A DNA stretch of 39,158 nt from Nocardia transvalensis NBRC 15921 (GCF_000308875.1 NZ_BAGL01000010.1:1-39158), one strand, 5' to 3'. Numbered from the stretch's first letter, positions 24,496-33,993 are shown. The notes: generated from the sequence alone by a model not told the origin. Made by a program: numbers and translations.

Positions 24496-24658
24496 GATTC
24501 CGGCCAAAAGCGTGCCGGAAAAGAGGGCACGCCAGGTAGTCGTCGGCAAGAGGGCGTGCCAGGTAGTCGTCGGCAAGAGGGCGTGCCAGGCAGGCGTCGG
24601 CAAGAGGGCGTGCCAGGCAGGCGCACTTGATTTTTCCGGCACGCTTTTGGCCGGAATC
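24496..24658. repeat. Composite inverted-repeat element of two 27-base hairpin repeats
   Basis: GATTCCGGCCAAAAGCGTGC plus CGGAAAA (24496-24522) and its exact reverse complement (24632-24658) form a perfect 27-bp inverted repeat around a 109-base core. Each arm also folds alone: TTCCGGC, nine bases, GCCGGAA. The element starts two bases after the deacetylase stop and its right end overlaps the stop region of the convergent gene at 24657. The same 27-base unit recurs at 33994-34020, 34029-34055 and, diverged, at 4003-4029. No transposase is present. It may be a small non-autonomous mobile element or a bidirectional terminator. Confidence 0.85.
24523..24623 (+). repeat. Tandem repeat, 27-base unit, about 3.7 copies
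   Basis: Units start at 24523, 24550, 24577 and 24604 and run GAGGGCGTGCCAGG followed by TAGTCGTCGGCAA or CAGGCGTCGGCAA. The last unit is partial. It lies inside the inverted-repeat element. The GCGTGCC core resembles part of the flanking hairpin arm, so the array may come from it. Reading frames through it give only repeated short peptides and are not taken as genes. Confidence 0.85.
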
Positions 24659-25391
24659 ACACGTCGGCCGAGGCTTCCCAATCCACGGCGACGGAATCCC
24701 CTCGGTCGACCGTGAAGAACGCGACGTCCAGATGTCTTCCCAGGTCGACCAATTGGATGGCGGGCAGGGGGACGGGCTGGACTATGCGGACGCGCCAGGG
24801 GCGTGGTTCGTCCCAGGCGCGTAACTCCAGGTCGAGCCGGAGGACGGGGTCGTCGCGACCGCTGTAGTCGGCGGCGACGGGGGTGGCCGCGAGGACCGTG
24901 GCGTCGGCGCGGCGGCCGTGGGCGAGGATCTTGGAGATACTGACCCGGGTCGCCTCCCCGGGGCTCGGCACGTACAGCACGACGCGATCGCGGTCGCCCG
25001 GGTCGACGCGGCAGCCGACCACATCGCCCGGTTGCATGAATTCCAGATCGGCCGGGTCGACCCGCTGGCGCACCCGGGTCTCGTACGGCGCGAGGTCCTC
25101 GGCCAGCACCCGCACCCAGAACCGGTGCCCGGGTTCGGTGCGGCGCGGGCGGACGCCGAGCACGGTGGCGGTTCCGGGCAGGCCGCGGATCAGCAGTTCG
25201 CGCCGGGCCGTGGGGGACAGGGCCCCGCTGCCGAAGACGAACCCGCGCGATTCGAGCCGGGCCGACACCTGCCGCAGCAGGGCGCGCCAGAGCGTGTCCG
25301 AATCGCCGCGCCGGTATCCGCCGAGGCCCGGTAACGCCGGATTCGCGGCGGAGACGCCGGGGTCGGGTCCGCCGTGGGCCGCCGTGCTCAT
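24657..25391 (-). CDS. Unrecognised protein with two copies of a beta-rich domain
   Basis: A 244-residue protein with no signal peptide or membrane helix. After about 70 residues it shows two related blocks. The first runs from GTATVLGVRPRRTEPGHRFW through VRQRVDPADLEFMQPGDVVG to VDPGDRDRVVLYV. The second runs from DATVLAATPVAADYSGRDDP through RIVQPVPLPAIQLVDLGRHL to FFTVDRGDSVAVDW. This pattern (ATVL start, hydrophobic strands, PG or LG turn, VDPxDxxxV end) is common in actinobacterial proteins, often beside SHOCT segments. The role is unknown. ATG 25391 has GGAAGG about 8 bases upstream. It is convergent with the deacetylase gene and divergent from serC. Confidence 0.7.
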   Translation of the reverse strand: MSTAAHGGPDPGVSAANPALPGLGGYRRGDSDTLWRALLRQVSARLESRGFVFGSGALSPTARRELLIRGLPGTATVLGVRPRRTEPGHRFWVRVLAEDLAPYETRVRQRVDPADLEFMQPGDVVGCRVDPGDRDRVVLYVPSPGEATRVSISKILAHGRRADATVLAATPVAADYSGRDDPVLRLDLELRAWDEPRPWRVRIVQPVPLPAIQLVDLGRHLDVAFFTVDRGDSVAVDWEASADV

Positions 25392-25502
25392 GCCCGTGAC
25401 CTTCCCGCGCTCGTGCCGGTGCCCGATGTTTGCCTGCCGCGCTCGCGCATGGGTTCACCGTAACCGTTCCGTGTCCTGCGCCACAGCGGTTCCGGCGGGT
25501 GA

Positions 25503-26708
<1,206 letters not shown>

Positions 26709-26757
26709 ACTCATCGCGCCGGACACGGCGTCGGGAACACTGAATAGTGCAGATTAA

Positions 26758-26795
26758 CGCGCGCGGGAGTTCTGTCACAGATTTCCGCGCGCGTG
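26758..26795. terminator. Hairpin after serC
   Basis: ACGCGCGCGG (26758-26767) and CCGCGCGCGT (26786-26795) form a 10-bp stem with an 18-base loop, 49 bases past the serC stop. There is no long U run. A TACTGT box at 26824-26829 follows and might be the sepH -10, with TTGCCA at 26799-26804 (19-base spacer). Confidence 0.55.
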
Positions 26796-26890
26796 TCTTG
26801 CCACATGAACCACAGAAGTGCACTACTGTTCCAGAACGTGGGCGGTGTCGCGAGCCTGGCTGTGATCGACGCAGCGATAAGGAGGTAACG

Positions 26891-28000
26891 GTGCGTGAAC
26901 TTCGAGTGATCGGATTGACGCCCGATTCCGCGCACATCGTGTGTGTCGACACCGAGACCGGTGTGAAGTACCGGCTCCCCGCCGACGAGAAGCTGCGTGC
27001 CGCCGCACGCGGAGACCTTGCCCGATTCGGCCAGATCGAGATCGAAACGGAAGCAACCATGCGTCCTCGCGATATCCAGGCCCGTATCCGTGCCGGCGCC
27101 TCCGTGGAACAGGTCACCGAGGAGTCGGGCATGCCGACCTCCCGGGTGGAGCGCTTCGCCTACCCCGTGCTGCTGGAGCGCGCCCGCGCCGCCGAACTGG
27201 CGCAGCGCGCGCACCCGGTCCGCAAGGACGGCCCCGCCGTCGAGACCCTTCTCGACGTGGTGGCGGCCGCCTTCGCCGAGCGCGGGCACAACATCGATAT
27301 CGCCGAATGGGACGCCTGGAAGGACGAGAAGGGCTACTGGGTGGCCCAATTGCAGTGGCAGGCGGGCCGTTCGGTGATCGCCGCGCACTGGCGTTTCCAG
27401 CCCGACGCGCACGGCGGTTCGGTCACCCCGCTGGACGATCCGGCCACCGATCTCATCGATCCGGACTTCGGCCGGGCCCTGCGCGGCCTGGCGACGATAC
27501 TGCCGGACGGCGCCGCCGAGCCCGCACCGGTGGACACGGTCGCGGCCGCACCGCCCGTGCCCGAGGAGCCGGCGCCCGCCGCGCTGAGCGCCCCGGAGCC
27601 CGACCGCATCACCGCCGAGGAGCGTGAGCCCGAGTACTTCGAGCAGCGCGCCGCGGTCGGCGGTACCGCGGTCCCGGTCTCGGCCAAGAGCGCGACCGCC
27701 CCGGCGCAGCCCGCCGCGCCCAAGTCCGCTCCGGCCACGCCGCCGCCCGCGGCGCCCGGTAGCGCCACCGCGGCCCCCGCGCCGAACGCGCCCGCGGTCC
27801 CGGCCCCGTCGCCCAAGCCCGCCGACCCCGCTCCGGCCGCCCCCGCGGCCGCGAGCGCCCCGGCGGAGCGCCCGGCCGAGCCCGCCCAGCCCAAGCCGGG
27901 CAAGCCGGCCCAGAAGCAGTCCCGCTCCAAGCGCGGCGGCAAGGCCCCCATGCCCTCCTGGGAAGACGTCCTCCTAGGCGTGCGCAGCTCGGGCCACTGA
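26891..28000 (+). CDS. sepH: Septation protein SepH (DUF3071)
   Basis: A 369-residue protein. Residues 1-195 form the conserved DUF3071 domain, starting MRELRVIGLTPDSAHIVCVD and including an HTH-like stretch TMRPRDIQARIRAGASVEQV and HNIDIAEWDAWKDEKGYWVA. A disordered Ala/Pro linker follows (about 215-345). The end has the basic stretch KQSRSKRGGKAPMPSWEDVL, the conserved C-terminal motif. SepH binds FtsZ and supports cell division in Streptomyces and mycobacteria (Rv0883c). GGAGG (26881-26885) lies 5 bases before GTG 26891. It lies next to serC as in M. tuberculosis. Confidence 0.93.
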   Translation: MRELRVIGLTPDSAHIVCVDTETGVKYRLPADEKLRAAARGDLARFGQIEIETEATMRPRDIQARIRAGASVEQVTEESGMPTSRVERFAYPVLLERARAAELAQRAHPVRKDGPAVETLLDVVAAAFAERGHNIDIAEWDAWKDEKGYWVAQLQWQAGRSVIAAHWRFQPDAHGGSVTPLDDPATDLIDPDFGRALRGLATILPDGAAEPAPVDTVAAAPPVPEEPAPAALSAPEPDRITAEEREPEYFEQRAAVGGTAVPVSAKSATAPAQPAAPKSAPATPPPAAPGSATAAPAPNAPAVPAPSPKPADPAPAAPAAASAPAERPAEPAQPKPGKPAQKQSRSKRGGKAPMPSWEDVLLGVRSSGH

Positions 28001-28014
28001 CGCCTGCTCGACAC

Positions 28015-28055
28015 CGGAAACAGCGGGCAACTCACGGAGTTGCCCGCTGTTTCCG
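28015..28055. terminator. Strong bidirectional terminator between sepH and the FKBP gene
   Basis: CGGAAACAGCGGGCAACTC (28015-28033) and its exact complement (28037-28055) give a 19-bp perfect stem with a three-base loop. It lies 14 bases after the sepH stop and 29 bases after the convergent FKBP stop. It is the longest simple hairpin in the window. Confidence 0.9.
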
Positions 28056-28084
28056 TATTCCGTTGTGCCCCCGCGTGGGTCCGA

Positions 28085-28444
28085 TCAGTTGGCGCTGAGC
28101 AGGTCGATGATGAAGACCAGGGTCTTGCCGGAGAGTTGGTGGCCCGCTCCCTCGGCGCCGTAGGCGAGTTCCGGGGGGATGGTGAGCTGGCGGCGGCCGC
28201 CGACCTTCATGCCCGGGATGCCGTCCTGCCAGCCCTGGATCAGGCCTCGCAGCGGGAACGTGAGGGATTCGCCACGGCTCCAGGAGGAGTCGAATTCCTC
28301 GCCCGTGTCGTACTCGACGCCCACGTAGTGCACCTCGACGGTGCCACCCGGCACCGCCTCGGGGCCGTCGCCCACAGTGATGTCTTTGATCACCAACTCT
28401 GCGGGGGCGGGGCCTTCCGGGCGCTCTACTTCCGGCTTGGTCAT
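28085..28444 (-). CDS. FKBP-type peptidyl-prolyl isomerase
   Basis: A 119-residue single-domain FKBP with no signal peptide, so it acts in the cytoplasm. Motifs: VEVHYVGVEYDTGEEFDSSW, FPLRGLIQGWQDGIPGMKVG and RRQLTIPPELAYGAEGAG, with VFIIDLL as the last strand. The aromatic pocket (Tyr, Phe, Trp) and Asp residues of active FKBPs are kept. It speeds cis-trans turnover at prolines; partners unknown. ATG 28444 has AGAGGA 4 bases upstream. It is convergent with sepH and divergent from the trmH-type gene. No paired promoter was identified in the 165-base gap to that gene. Confidence 0.93.
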   Translation of the reverse strand: MTKPEVERPEGPAPAELVIKDITVGDGPEAVPGGTVEVHYVGVEYDTGEEFDSSWSRGESLTFPLRGLIQGWQDGIPGMKVGGRRQLTIPPELAYGAEGAGHQLSGKTLVFIIDLLSAN

Positions 28445-28609
28445 GCGTCCTCTTCCGTTCGATGGATTGCCGACACTGTTTGTTCACCATATCGGCTGCG
28501 TCGAAACCCCTCGGGAGGACGAGCCGCGTCACATTCGCCGGACGGGCCGCGCCGCCTGTGCCCGATGCCCCCGGAGCGGGCCGCGCACCGCAGTGCAAGA
28601 TGGGTCCCC

Positions 28610-29413
28610 GTGGCCGTAGTGATCGATATCGACGACCCCGCCGATCCCCGGGTCGCCGACTTCCGCGACCTCAATTCCGCGGACCGGCGGCCGGATCTGC
28701 CGGGCGGTAAGGGCCTGGTCGTCGCGGAGGGCGTGGTGGTGGTGCAGCGCATGCTGGCCTCCCGGTTCACGCCGTTCGCGCTGTTCGGTGTCGGCCGCCG
28801 CCACGAGGCGTTGGCGGGCGATCTGGCCGGGCTCGCGGTGCCGTACTACCGCGCCACCGCGGAGGTGATGGCCGAGGTGGTCGGCTTCCATCTCAACCGG
28901 GGTGTGCTGGCGGTGGCCCGGCGTCCCGCGGAACTGGTAGCGGACGAGGTGCTGGACGGCGCCCGCACGGTCGCGGTGCTGGAGGGCGTCAACGATCACG
29001 AGAACATCGGTTCCCTCTTCCGGAACGCGGCGGGACTGGGGGCCGACGCGATACTGTTCGGCGACCGCTGCGCCGATCCGCTGTACCGGCGGGCGGTCCG
29101 GGTGTCGATGGGGCACGTGCTGCGGGTTCCCTTCGCCCGCCTGCCGGGCTGGCCGGACGGCCTGGAGACGGTGCGGGCCAAGGGTTTCCAGGTCATCGCC
29201 CTGACGCCGGATGCCGCCGCGGCGAATCTGGCCACCGCGATGACCGGTGACCGGGTGGCGCTGCTGCTCGGCGCCGAGGGGCCGGGCCTGACCGAGGAGG
29301 CGATGCGCGCCGCCGACGTGCGGGCCCGCATCCCGATGTCACCGGGCACCGACTCACTGAACGTGGCCACCGCGGCGGCGATGGCCTTCTACGAAAGGGT
29401 GCGGATCTCGTGA
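28610..29413 (+). CDS. TrmH/SpoU family RNA 2'-O-methyltransferase (Rv0881-like)
   Basis: A 267-residue SPOUT enzyme. The N-terminal third is an L30e-like RNA-binding part (GLVVAEGVVVVQRMLASRFT). The knot domain has motif 1 NDHENIGSLFRNAAGLGADA, motif 2 LLLGAEGPGLTEEAM and motif 3 PMSPGTDSLNVATAAAMAF. It would methylate a ribose 2'-OH in rRNA or tRNA with AdoMet; the target is not readable here. GTG 28610 gives MAVVIDIDDPADPRV; GTG 28619 (MIDIDDPADP) fits the mycobacterial start equally well. It overlaps the next gene by four bases (GTGA), so the two are cotranslated. Confidence 0.9.
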   Translation: MAVVIDIDDPADPRVADFRDLNSADRRPDLPGGKGLVVAEGVVVVQRMLASRFTPFALFGVGRRHEALAGDLAGLAVPYYRATAEVMAEVVGFHLNRGVLAVARRPAELVADEVLDGARTVAVLEGVNDHENIGSLFRNAAGLGADAILFGDRCADPLYRRAVRVSMGHVLRVPFARLPGWPDGLETVRAKGFQVIALTPDAAAANLATAMTGDRVALLLGAEGPGLTEEAMRAADVRARIPMSPGTDSLNVATAAAMAFYERVRIS

Positions 29414-29703
29414 CTCAGCCGTACTCGGGTCCGGGCTCGGAACCGACACCGTGGGCGCCGGGGCTGACCGTCGCCGCGCTGGTGGCCGCGCTCGCGGCCG
29501 CCGCGATCTACTCCTTCGGCACCGCGCTGGCGCATGTGCACTGGCTGCTGGCGGTGGTGGTGAATGTCGTCGCCGTGGGCGGTGCCGCGCCCACGGCCTG
29601 GCGCTGGCGCAACACCCCGGTCACCCGCTGGGTGCTGGCCGGCGTGGCCGCGGGCGTGGCGCTGGGCTGGATCGCGCTGCTGGTCGCCGCCGTGGCGGCC
29701 TAG
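29410..29703 (+). CDS. DUF2537 small membrane protein (Rv0882-like)
   Basis: A 97-residue protein starting MTQPYSGPGSEPTPWAPGLT. Three hydrophobic segments (about 19-40, 42-60, 73-97) are joined by short loops, with WRWRNTPVTRW between the last two. Size, topology and position after the TrmH-type gene match DUF2537 (Rv0882). Its GTG overlaps the methyltransferase stop in the GTGA pattern. The stop lies one base from the convergent DUF6928-like stop. Function unknown. Confidence 0.8.
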   Translation: MTQPYSGPGSEPTPWAPGLTVAALVAALAAAAIYSFGTALAHVHWLLAVVVNVVAVGGAAPTAWRWRNTPVTRWVLAGVAAGVALGWIALLVAAVAA

Positions 29704-29704
29704 C

Positions 29705-30439
29705 TCACGACACCCGGTCGCGGTTGCGCAACCAGCCGAACCAGCGTTTTCCGTTGTCCTCCGGCAGGTTCGGCTCCGCCGGCGCGATCGGCGCGGGCGC
29801 CTCGCCCTTCGGATACAGGCTGAAGCCGCAGACGGCGATATCGGTGGGTTTGAGGGCGTCCTCGGAAGTCGCGTCGCGGTAACGGAATCCGAGCCACTCG
29901 AGGTTGGCCTCGTCGGCGAAGCCGGGCGGGTCGAACGGCAGGATCTGCGGATCGGGTAGCTCGCCGGGATGCAGATGCACCGGATGCTCGCCCGCCCAGT
30001 ACGGCCGCTCCCACACCAGCGGCAGTCCCTCGTCCTCCAGGATGTTGACCCGGGTGGCGCTGAACGCGCGCCGGAATTCGCCGCGCTCCCAATGGGCGAA
30101 CGCGCCCCAGCCGTGCGGGATGTCGTAGGCGACGAGATAGGTGTGCTCGGAGGCGAGCGGCCGCACCAGCAACTCCGGCAGCGTGGTCGGGCGGCTCAGC
30201 GCGGCCTGGCCCGTGCAGACGACCGTGACGCCCGGATAGCAGCCGATGTAGATCGAGCCGGGATCCGGCCCGGCCCAGACCTTCAGCGTGCCCGACGCGG
30301 CCGGGACCACATCGCGGTCCGGATTGAGCTGTTTGGCCAGCGCCAGGGCGGCCTCGGGATCCGGGTCCGGGTGCTCGCGTAAGACCGCCACCGGGTCGGG
30401 GTCGTCGACGTACCAGAGGGACGAAGCTGTAGACGGCAC
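29705..30439 (-). CDS. DUF6928-like hypothetical protein
   Basis: A 244-residue soluble protein starting MPSTASSLWYVDDPDPVAVL. Blocks include LAKQLNPDRDVVPAASGTLK, YIGCYPGVTVVCTGQ, YDIPHGWGAFAHWERGEFRR, and PFDPPGFADEANLEWLGFRY. The GCYPGV segment and the HWExGxxRRAFS region recall DUF6928 proteins of actinobacteria, whose function is not known. No signal peptide or membrane segment is seen. GTG 30439 is chosen because GGGAGG lies 8 bases upstream; GTG 30448 would overlap that site. TATGCT at 30475-30470 could be its -10. Confidence 0.7.
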   Translation of the reverse strand: MPSTASSLWYVDDPDPVAVLREHPDPDPEAALALAKQLNPDRDVVPAASGTLKVWAGPDPGSIYIGCYPGVTVVCTGQAALSRPTTLPELLVRPLASEHTYLVAYDIPHGWGAFAHWERGEFRRAFSATRVNILEDEGLPLVWERPYWAGEHPVHLHPGELPDPQILPFDPPGFADEANLEWLGFRYRDATSEDALKPTDIAVCGFSLYPKGEAPAPIAPAEPNLPEDNGKRWFGWLRNRDRVS

Positions 30440-30638
30440 TTCCGACACCTCCCGATCCTCGTACGGGCAAGCATAGCTACTCTCGAGCAAACATCGGATA
30501 CCGGACGCGGCCCGGCCTGCGCGACCTGACCGGCATCCGCCCGATTTGTCGTGCGGGCCTAAGAAAAATTTACTCCCCCGGGACCCGAAAACGCTGCGCT
30601 TCGCATTCCGCGCGCGCGTGTCAGGCGCGCGGCGCGGC

Positions 30639-31808
30639 TCAGTCGCGCACGATCTCCACCGGGTCGCTGAGGTTGGTTGCGAGCGCCGATTGCTGACTGC
30701 CGCTTCGGACCGGCAACGCGTCGAGGGCATTTCCCGTCTGCGTATTGAGGTTGGCGACGATCTGCTGCAACTGCCGGACGCCGCCGCTGAGGCCCTCTAT
30801 TGCGCCGGTGAGCTGGGCGGCGCCCTGATCCGCCAGCTGCGGAACCTGTTTCGCCAGTTCCGCGCCCTGGTTCAGCTGCGCGCCCGCCTGCGACAGCCGG
30901 GTCGCCGCGTCGCGCAGCAGCGCGCCGACGGGCGTATTCGGATCGGTGCTGGTGCCGGTCAGCTGGGCGACGCCGGCGAGCTGTGTCCCGGCCTGATCGG
31001 AGATGCCCTGCAGCGCATCGAGTTTCCCGATGATGTCGGCCAACCGCGGATCGTTCGCGAACGGTAGCGCGCGCATCGCGGGCAGGACCTGGTTCAGCCC
31101 GGTGCTCAGCGCGGTGGCCGAACCGGTGACCTGACCGATGGTCACGCCGGTGGCGTCCAGCGCGCCGGCGAGGCTGTTCGCCTGTGTGGTCGCCGCGCCG
31201 AGGGCCTCGTTGAGCTGCGCGATTCCCGTGGTCAGTTGTCCGGCGCCGTCCTTGGCGGTGGTGAGGAAACCGAGCATCTGGTCCGCGCCGCCGCTGAACT
31301 GACCGGAGGCGTCGGCCGCCATCTGCACGCCCGCGCCGAGGACCTGCGTGGTGAACGCGACCTGCTGCACCGATCCGCGGGCCGTGGCGACCGCGGCCAG
31401 GGTCTGATCCACACCGGCCGCGCCGATCCGGCGGGTCACCTCGTTCACCGCGTCGTTGACCAGGTTCGCGTCGGCGTGCGCGGCGGTGTCCACGGTGACC
31501 TGCGCGCGACGCGGCTGCGCGGAGGCCAGGGTGGCGAGCGAGGACGACAGATCGGCGGGCAGGGTGATCACCGCGGCGTAGTCCGCCGTGTCGGCCCGAC
31601 CGGCGTCCGCGACGGTCCAGTCGTGGATTCCGCCGTCGCGCAGGGCCTTCACGATCTTCGCGCCCGCCGGCCCGGTATCGGCGTTGACGATCGCCACCGC
31701 GGTCGGCGCCGACGACGCCTGCCGCATCCACGACACCCCGCCGACGGCCCCGCCGGCAACGAGCAGAACGACGGCCGCGAGGGCCCAGCGAGCACGTTTT
31801 CCGATCAC
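30639..31808 (-). CDS. Truncated YhgE/Pip-like extracellular domain protein
   Basis: A 389-residue protein. One N-terminal hydrophobic segment (about 8-26) anchors or exports it. Next comes a YhgE-like alpha/beta part (TAVAIVNADTGPAGAKIVKA), then a long helical region with X-Leu-X-X-Gly spaced repeats (GQLTTGIAQLNEALGAATTQ and similar). It ends NLSDPVEIVRD, just where full-length YhgE proteins enter their C-terminal ABC-2-type membrane helices, which are absent. No frameshifted remnant was found downstream. It may be a soluble or anchored partner, or a shortened relic. TACGGT (31821-31816) lies 7 bases before GTG 31808. It follows prrB by 40 bases. Confidence 0.75.
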   Translation of the reverse strand: MIGKRARWALAAVVLLVAGGAVGGVSWMRQASSAPTAVAIVNADTGPAGAKIVKALRDGGIHDWTVADAGRADTADYAAVITLPADLSSSLATLASAQPRRAQVTVDTAAHADANLVNDAVNEVTRRIGAAGVDQTLAAVATARGSVQQVAFTTQVLGAGVQMAADASGQFSGGADQMLGFLTTAKDGAGQLTTGIAQLNEALGAATTQANSLAGALDATGVTIGQVTGSATALSTGLNQVLPAMRALPFANDPRLADIIGKLDALQGISDQAGTQLAGVAQLTGTSTDPNTPVGALLRDAATRLSQAGAQLNQGAELAKQVPQLADQGAAQLTGAIEGLSGGVRQLQQIVANLNTQTGNALDALPVRSGSQQSALATNLSDPVEIVRD

Positions 31809-31848
31809 CTCTCAGACCGTAGAGGTCCGGAATGAGGCCGGTACCCGC

Positions 31849-33249
31849 TCAGCTCTGTGGGTTCGGTAAGGGTAGGGGTAGCGCCCGGTCCGGCAGCATG
31901 AGGACCAGGCGGACGCCGCCGAGGGTGCCGTCGTCGAAGAAGCTACGGCCGCCGTGCAATTGGGCCTGCTGGGCGACCAGGGCCAGGCCCAGCCCGGAGC
32001 CGCCCTTACTGGCGCGGGTGCCCCGGAAGAAGCGTTCGAAGACCGCCGAGCGCTCGTCCGGCGGGATGCCGCTGCCGTTGTCGTCGACCGAGATGACGAT
32101 GTAGCCGTCGGCCGTGCGATGCGCCGAGACCAGCGCCTCCGTGGCGCCGCCGTGCCGGGCCGAATTGGTCAGCGCGTTGTCCACCGCCAGCCGCAGCCCC
32201 GTGGGCAGACCGCGGGTGATCAGCTCCCGATCGGTCTCGATGCGCACGGTCAGCTGCGGGAAGTGGCGCATGGCGTCGTGCGCGGCCTGGTCGACCAGAT
32301 CGCCCACATCGGTTTCGACGTGATCCTGATCGTTGGTGAGCTCGCCGGCGGCCAGTCGCTCCAGCGCGGCCAGCGTCGTCTCCACCCGGCCCTGGCCGCG
32401 TTGCAGGTCCGCGAGAATCTCGGTGCGCTGCGCCTCGTTCAGGTCCAGGGTGCGCAGCACCTCCAGGTCGGTGCGCATGGCGGTGAGCGGGGTGCGCAGC
32501 TCGTGCGCGGAGACCGCGGCGAAATCACGGGCCGTCTCCAGCGCCGCGGCGGTCTCCGCCTGCGCCCGGTTCACGCGGTCCAGCAGCGAATTGACCGCCT
32601 CGGCAAGCTGTTCCGCCTCTCGCACGCCGGAGCTGTCGACGGGCGCGTCGGGTTCGCCGGTGCCGCCGCGCACGCCGACCTCCCGGGTGAGATCCACGAT
32701 CGGGCGCACCGCGCGCCCGCCGAACACCCAGCCCAGCCCGGCCGCGGCGGCCACCGCCAGCCCGGCGGCGGCCAATACCCAGCGGCGCTGTTCGGACGTG
32801 GCGTGATAGGCGTCGGTCAGCGGGATGGCCATCGAGACCGTGCGGCCCGCCGGCTGGTTCTCGGTGGTGGTCAGCACCCGGAACGGGGTGCCGTCGATCG
32901 TCAGCGTCTGCGACCCCGGATCCAGATCGGGCAGTCGCACGCTGGTGGAGGCCGCGACGTCGCCGTGCTCGTGCACCGTGACCGCGATGTCCTTGTTCGG
33001 GCCCACGAGCGACAGCACGCCCACGGCGATCACCGGCTGCATCAGGACGATGCGCGAGGCGAGGGTGAGTTCCTGATCGGCCTGCGCCAGGTTGTTGCGT
33101 TCCAGCGCGCGCACCGACACCCAGCTCAGCACGGCCGTGATGATGACCGCGCCCAGCGCGGCCGCACCGGCCACGCGGGTGCGCAGCGAGTACGACCGTC
33201 GCCGCGGCCGGCGGAGGCGGCCCGTCGTCGCGCCGGCGTTCTCGGTCAC
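31849..33249 (-). CDS. prrB: Sensor histidine kinase PrrB
   Basis: A 466-residue membrane sensor kinase. Two membrane segments (about 27-47 and 157-178) flank an extracytoplasmic domain of about 110 residues. A HAMP linker and the H-box FAAVSAHELRTPLTAM follow, with phosphorylated His249. The ATPase part has LAVDNALTNSARHGG (N-box), VDDNGSGIP (G1) and GGSGLGLALV (G2). It matches M. tuberculosis PrrB (Rv0902c). GTG 33249 lies 13 bases after the prrA stop, so prrA and prrB form one operon. PrrAB is an essential two-component system in mycobacteria linked to respiration and to adaptation inside the host. Confidence 0.94.
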   Translation of the reverse strand: MTENAGATTGRLRRPRRRSYSLRTRVAGAAALGAVIITAVLSWVSVRALERNNLAQADQELTLASRIVLMQPVIAVGVLSLVGPNKDIAVTVHEHGDVAASTSVRLPDLDPGSQTLTIDGTPFRVLTTTENQPAGRTVSMAIPLTDAYHATSEQRRWVLAAAGLAVAAAAGLGWVFGGRAVRPIVDLTREVGVRGGTGEPDAPVDSSGVREAEQLAEAVNSLLDRVNRAQAETAAALETARDFAAVSAHELRTPLTAMRTDLEVLRTLDLNEAQRTEILADLQRGQGRVETTLAALERLAAGELTNDQDHVETDVGDLVDQAAHDAMRHFPQLTVRIETDRELITRGLPTGLRLAVDNALTNSARHGGATEALVSAHRTADGYIVISVDDNGSGIPPDERSAVFERFFRGTRASKGGSGLGLALVAQQAQLHGGRSFFDDGTLGGVRLVLMLPDRALPLPLPNPQS

Positions 33250-33262
33250 GAGGGGGCCCGGC

Positions 33263-33973
33263 TCATTTCGGCGCCCGGAGCACGAAGCCGACGCCGCGGA
33301 TGGTGTGCAGCAGCCGGGGCGTGCCGCCGGCCTCCAGCTTGCGCCGCAGGTAGCCGACGAAGACGTCCACGACATTGGTGTCGGCGGCGAAGTCGTAGCC
33401 CCACACCAGTTCCAGCAGCCGTTCGCGGCTCAGCACCACTCCCGCGTTGCGGGCCAGCGTCGACAGCAGTTCGAATTCCCGCTTGGTGAGCTCGATCTCG
33501 TCGCCGTGCAGCAGCGCGCGATAGCCGGCGACGTCGATCTCCACCGGGCCCACCACGATCGCGCCCGGCGTGGCCGGAGTGGCCGCGGTGTCGGTGCGGC
33601 GGCGCAGCAGCGCGCGGATCCGCGCCACGAGTTCGGCGAGGACGAACGGCTTCACGAGGTAGTCGTCGGCGCCGGACTCCAGTCCGGAGATCCGGTCGCC
33701 GACGGAATTACGCGCCGAGAGGACGCAGATGGGCACCTCGTTGCCCATCGCGCGCAGCGCGGTCACCACGCCGGCGCCGTCGAGCACCGGCATATTCATA
33801 TCGAGCACGATGGCGTCCGGCGACTCGTCGCTCACGCAGCGCAGCGCCTCCGCGCCGTCGCGAGCGATCAGCACCTCGAATCCGGACAGCCGCAACCCCC
33901 GCTCGACCGACGCCAGCAGATCCTCGTCGTCGTCGACCAGCAGCACCTTGGGGGTCTCACGCTCGCTCGTCAC
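33263..33973 (-). CDS. prrA: Response regulator PrrA (OmpR type)
   Basis: A 236-residue regulator. The receiver domain has the acidic pocket Asp14-Asp16 ([13 protein letters not shown]), phospho-acceptor Asp58 ([13 protein letters not shown]), and Lys108 in [15 protein letters not shown]. The winged-helix DNA-binding domain (about 140-233) contains [15 protein letters not shown] and [18 protein letters not shown], nearly the same as in M. tuberculosis PrrA (Rv0903c, also 236 residues). GTG 33973 is used; a CAGAAT box lies 8 bases upstream. A copy of the hairpin repeat pair sits just upstream (33994-34055) and may separate it from the haemophore-like gene. Confidence 0.96.
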   Translation of the reverse strand: MTSERETPKVLLVDDDEDLLASVERGLRLSGFEVLIARDGAEALRCVSDESPDAIVLDMNMPVLDGAGVVTALRAMGNEVPICVLSARNSVGDRISGLESGADDYLVKPFVLAELVARIRALLRRRTDTAATPATPGAIVVGPVEIDVAGYRALLHGDEIELTKREFELLSTLARNAGVVLSRERLLELVWGYDFAADTNVVDVFVGYLRRKLEAGGTPRLLHTIRGVGFVLRAPK

Positions 33974-33993
33974 AGCACCTCATTCTGCCCACT

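Noticed and set aside
24312..24626. Minus-strand frame encoding repeated RLPGTPSCR peptides
   Set aside because: It is only the translation of the 27-base tandem repeat; no ribosome site, and it overlaps the deacetylase gene on the other strand.
24496..24658. Insertion sequence or CRISPR array
   Set aside because: No transposase frame, and the tandem units are directly joined with no unique spacers.
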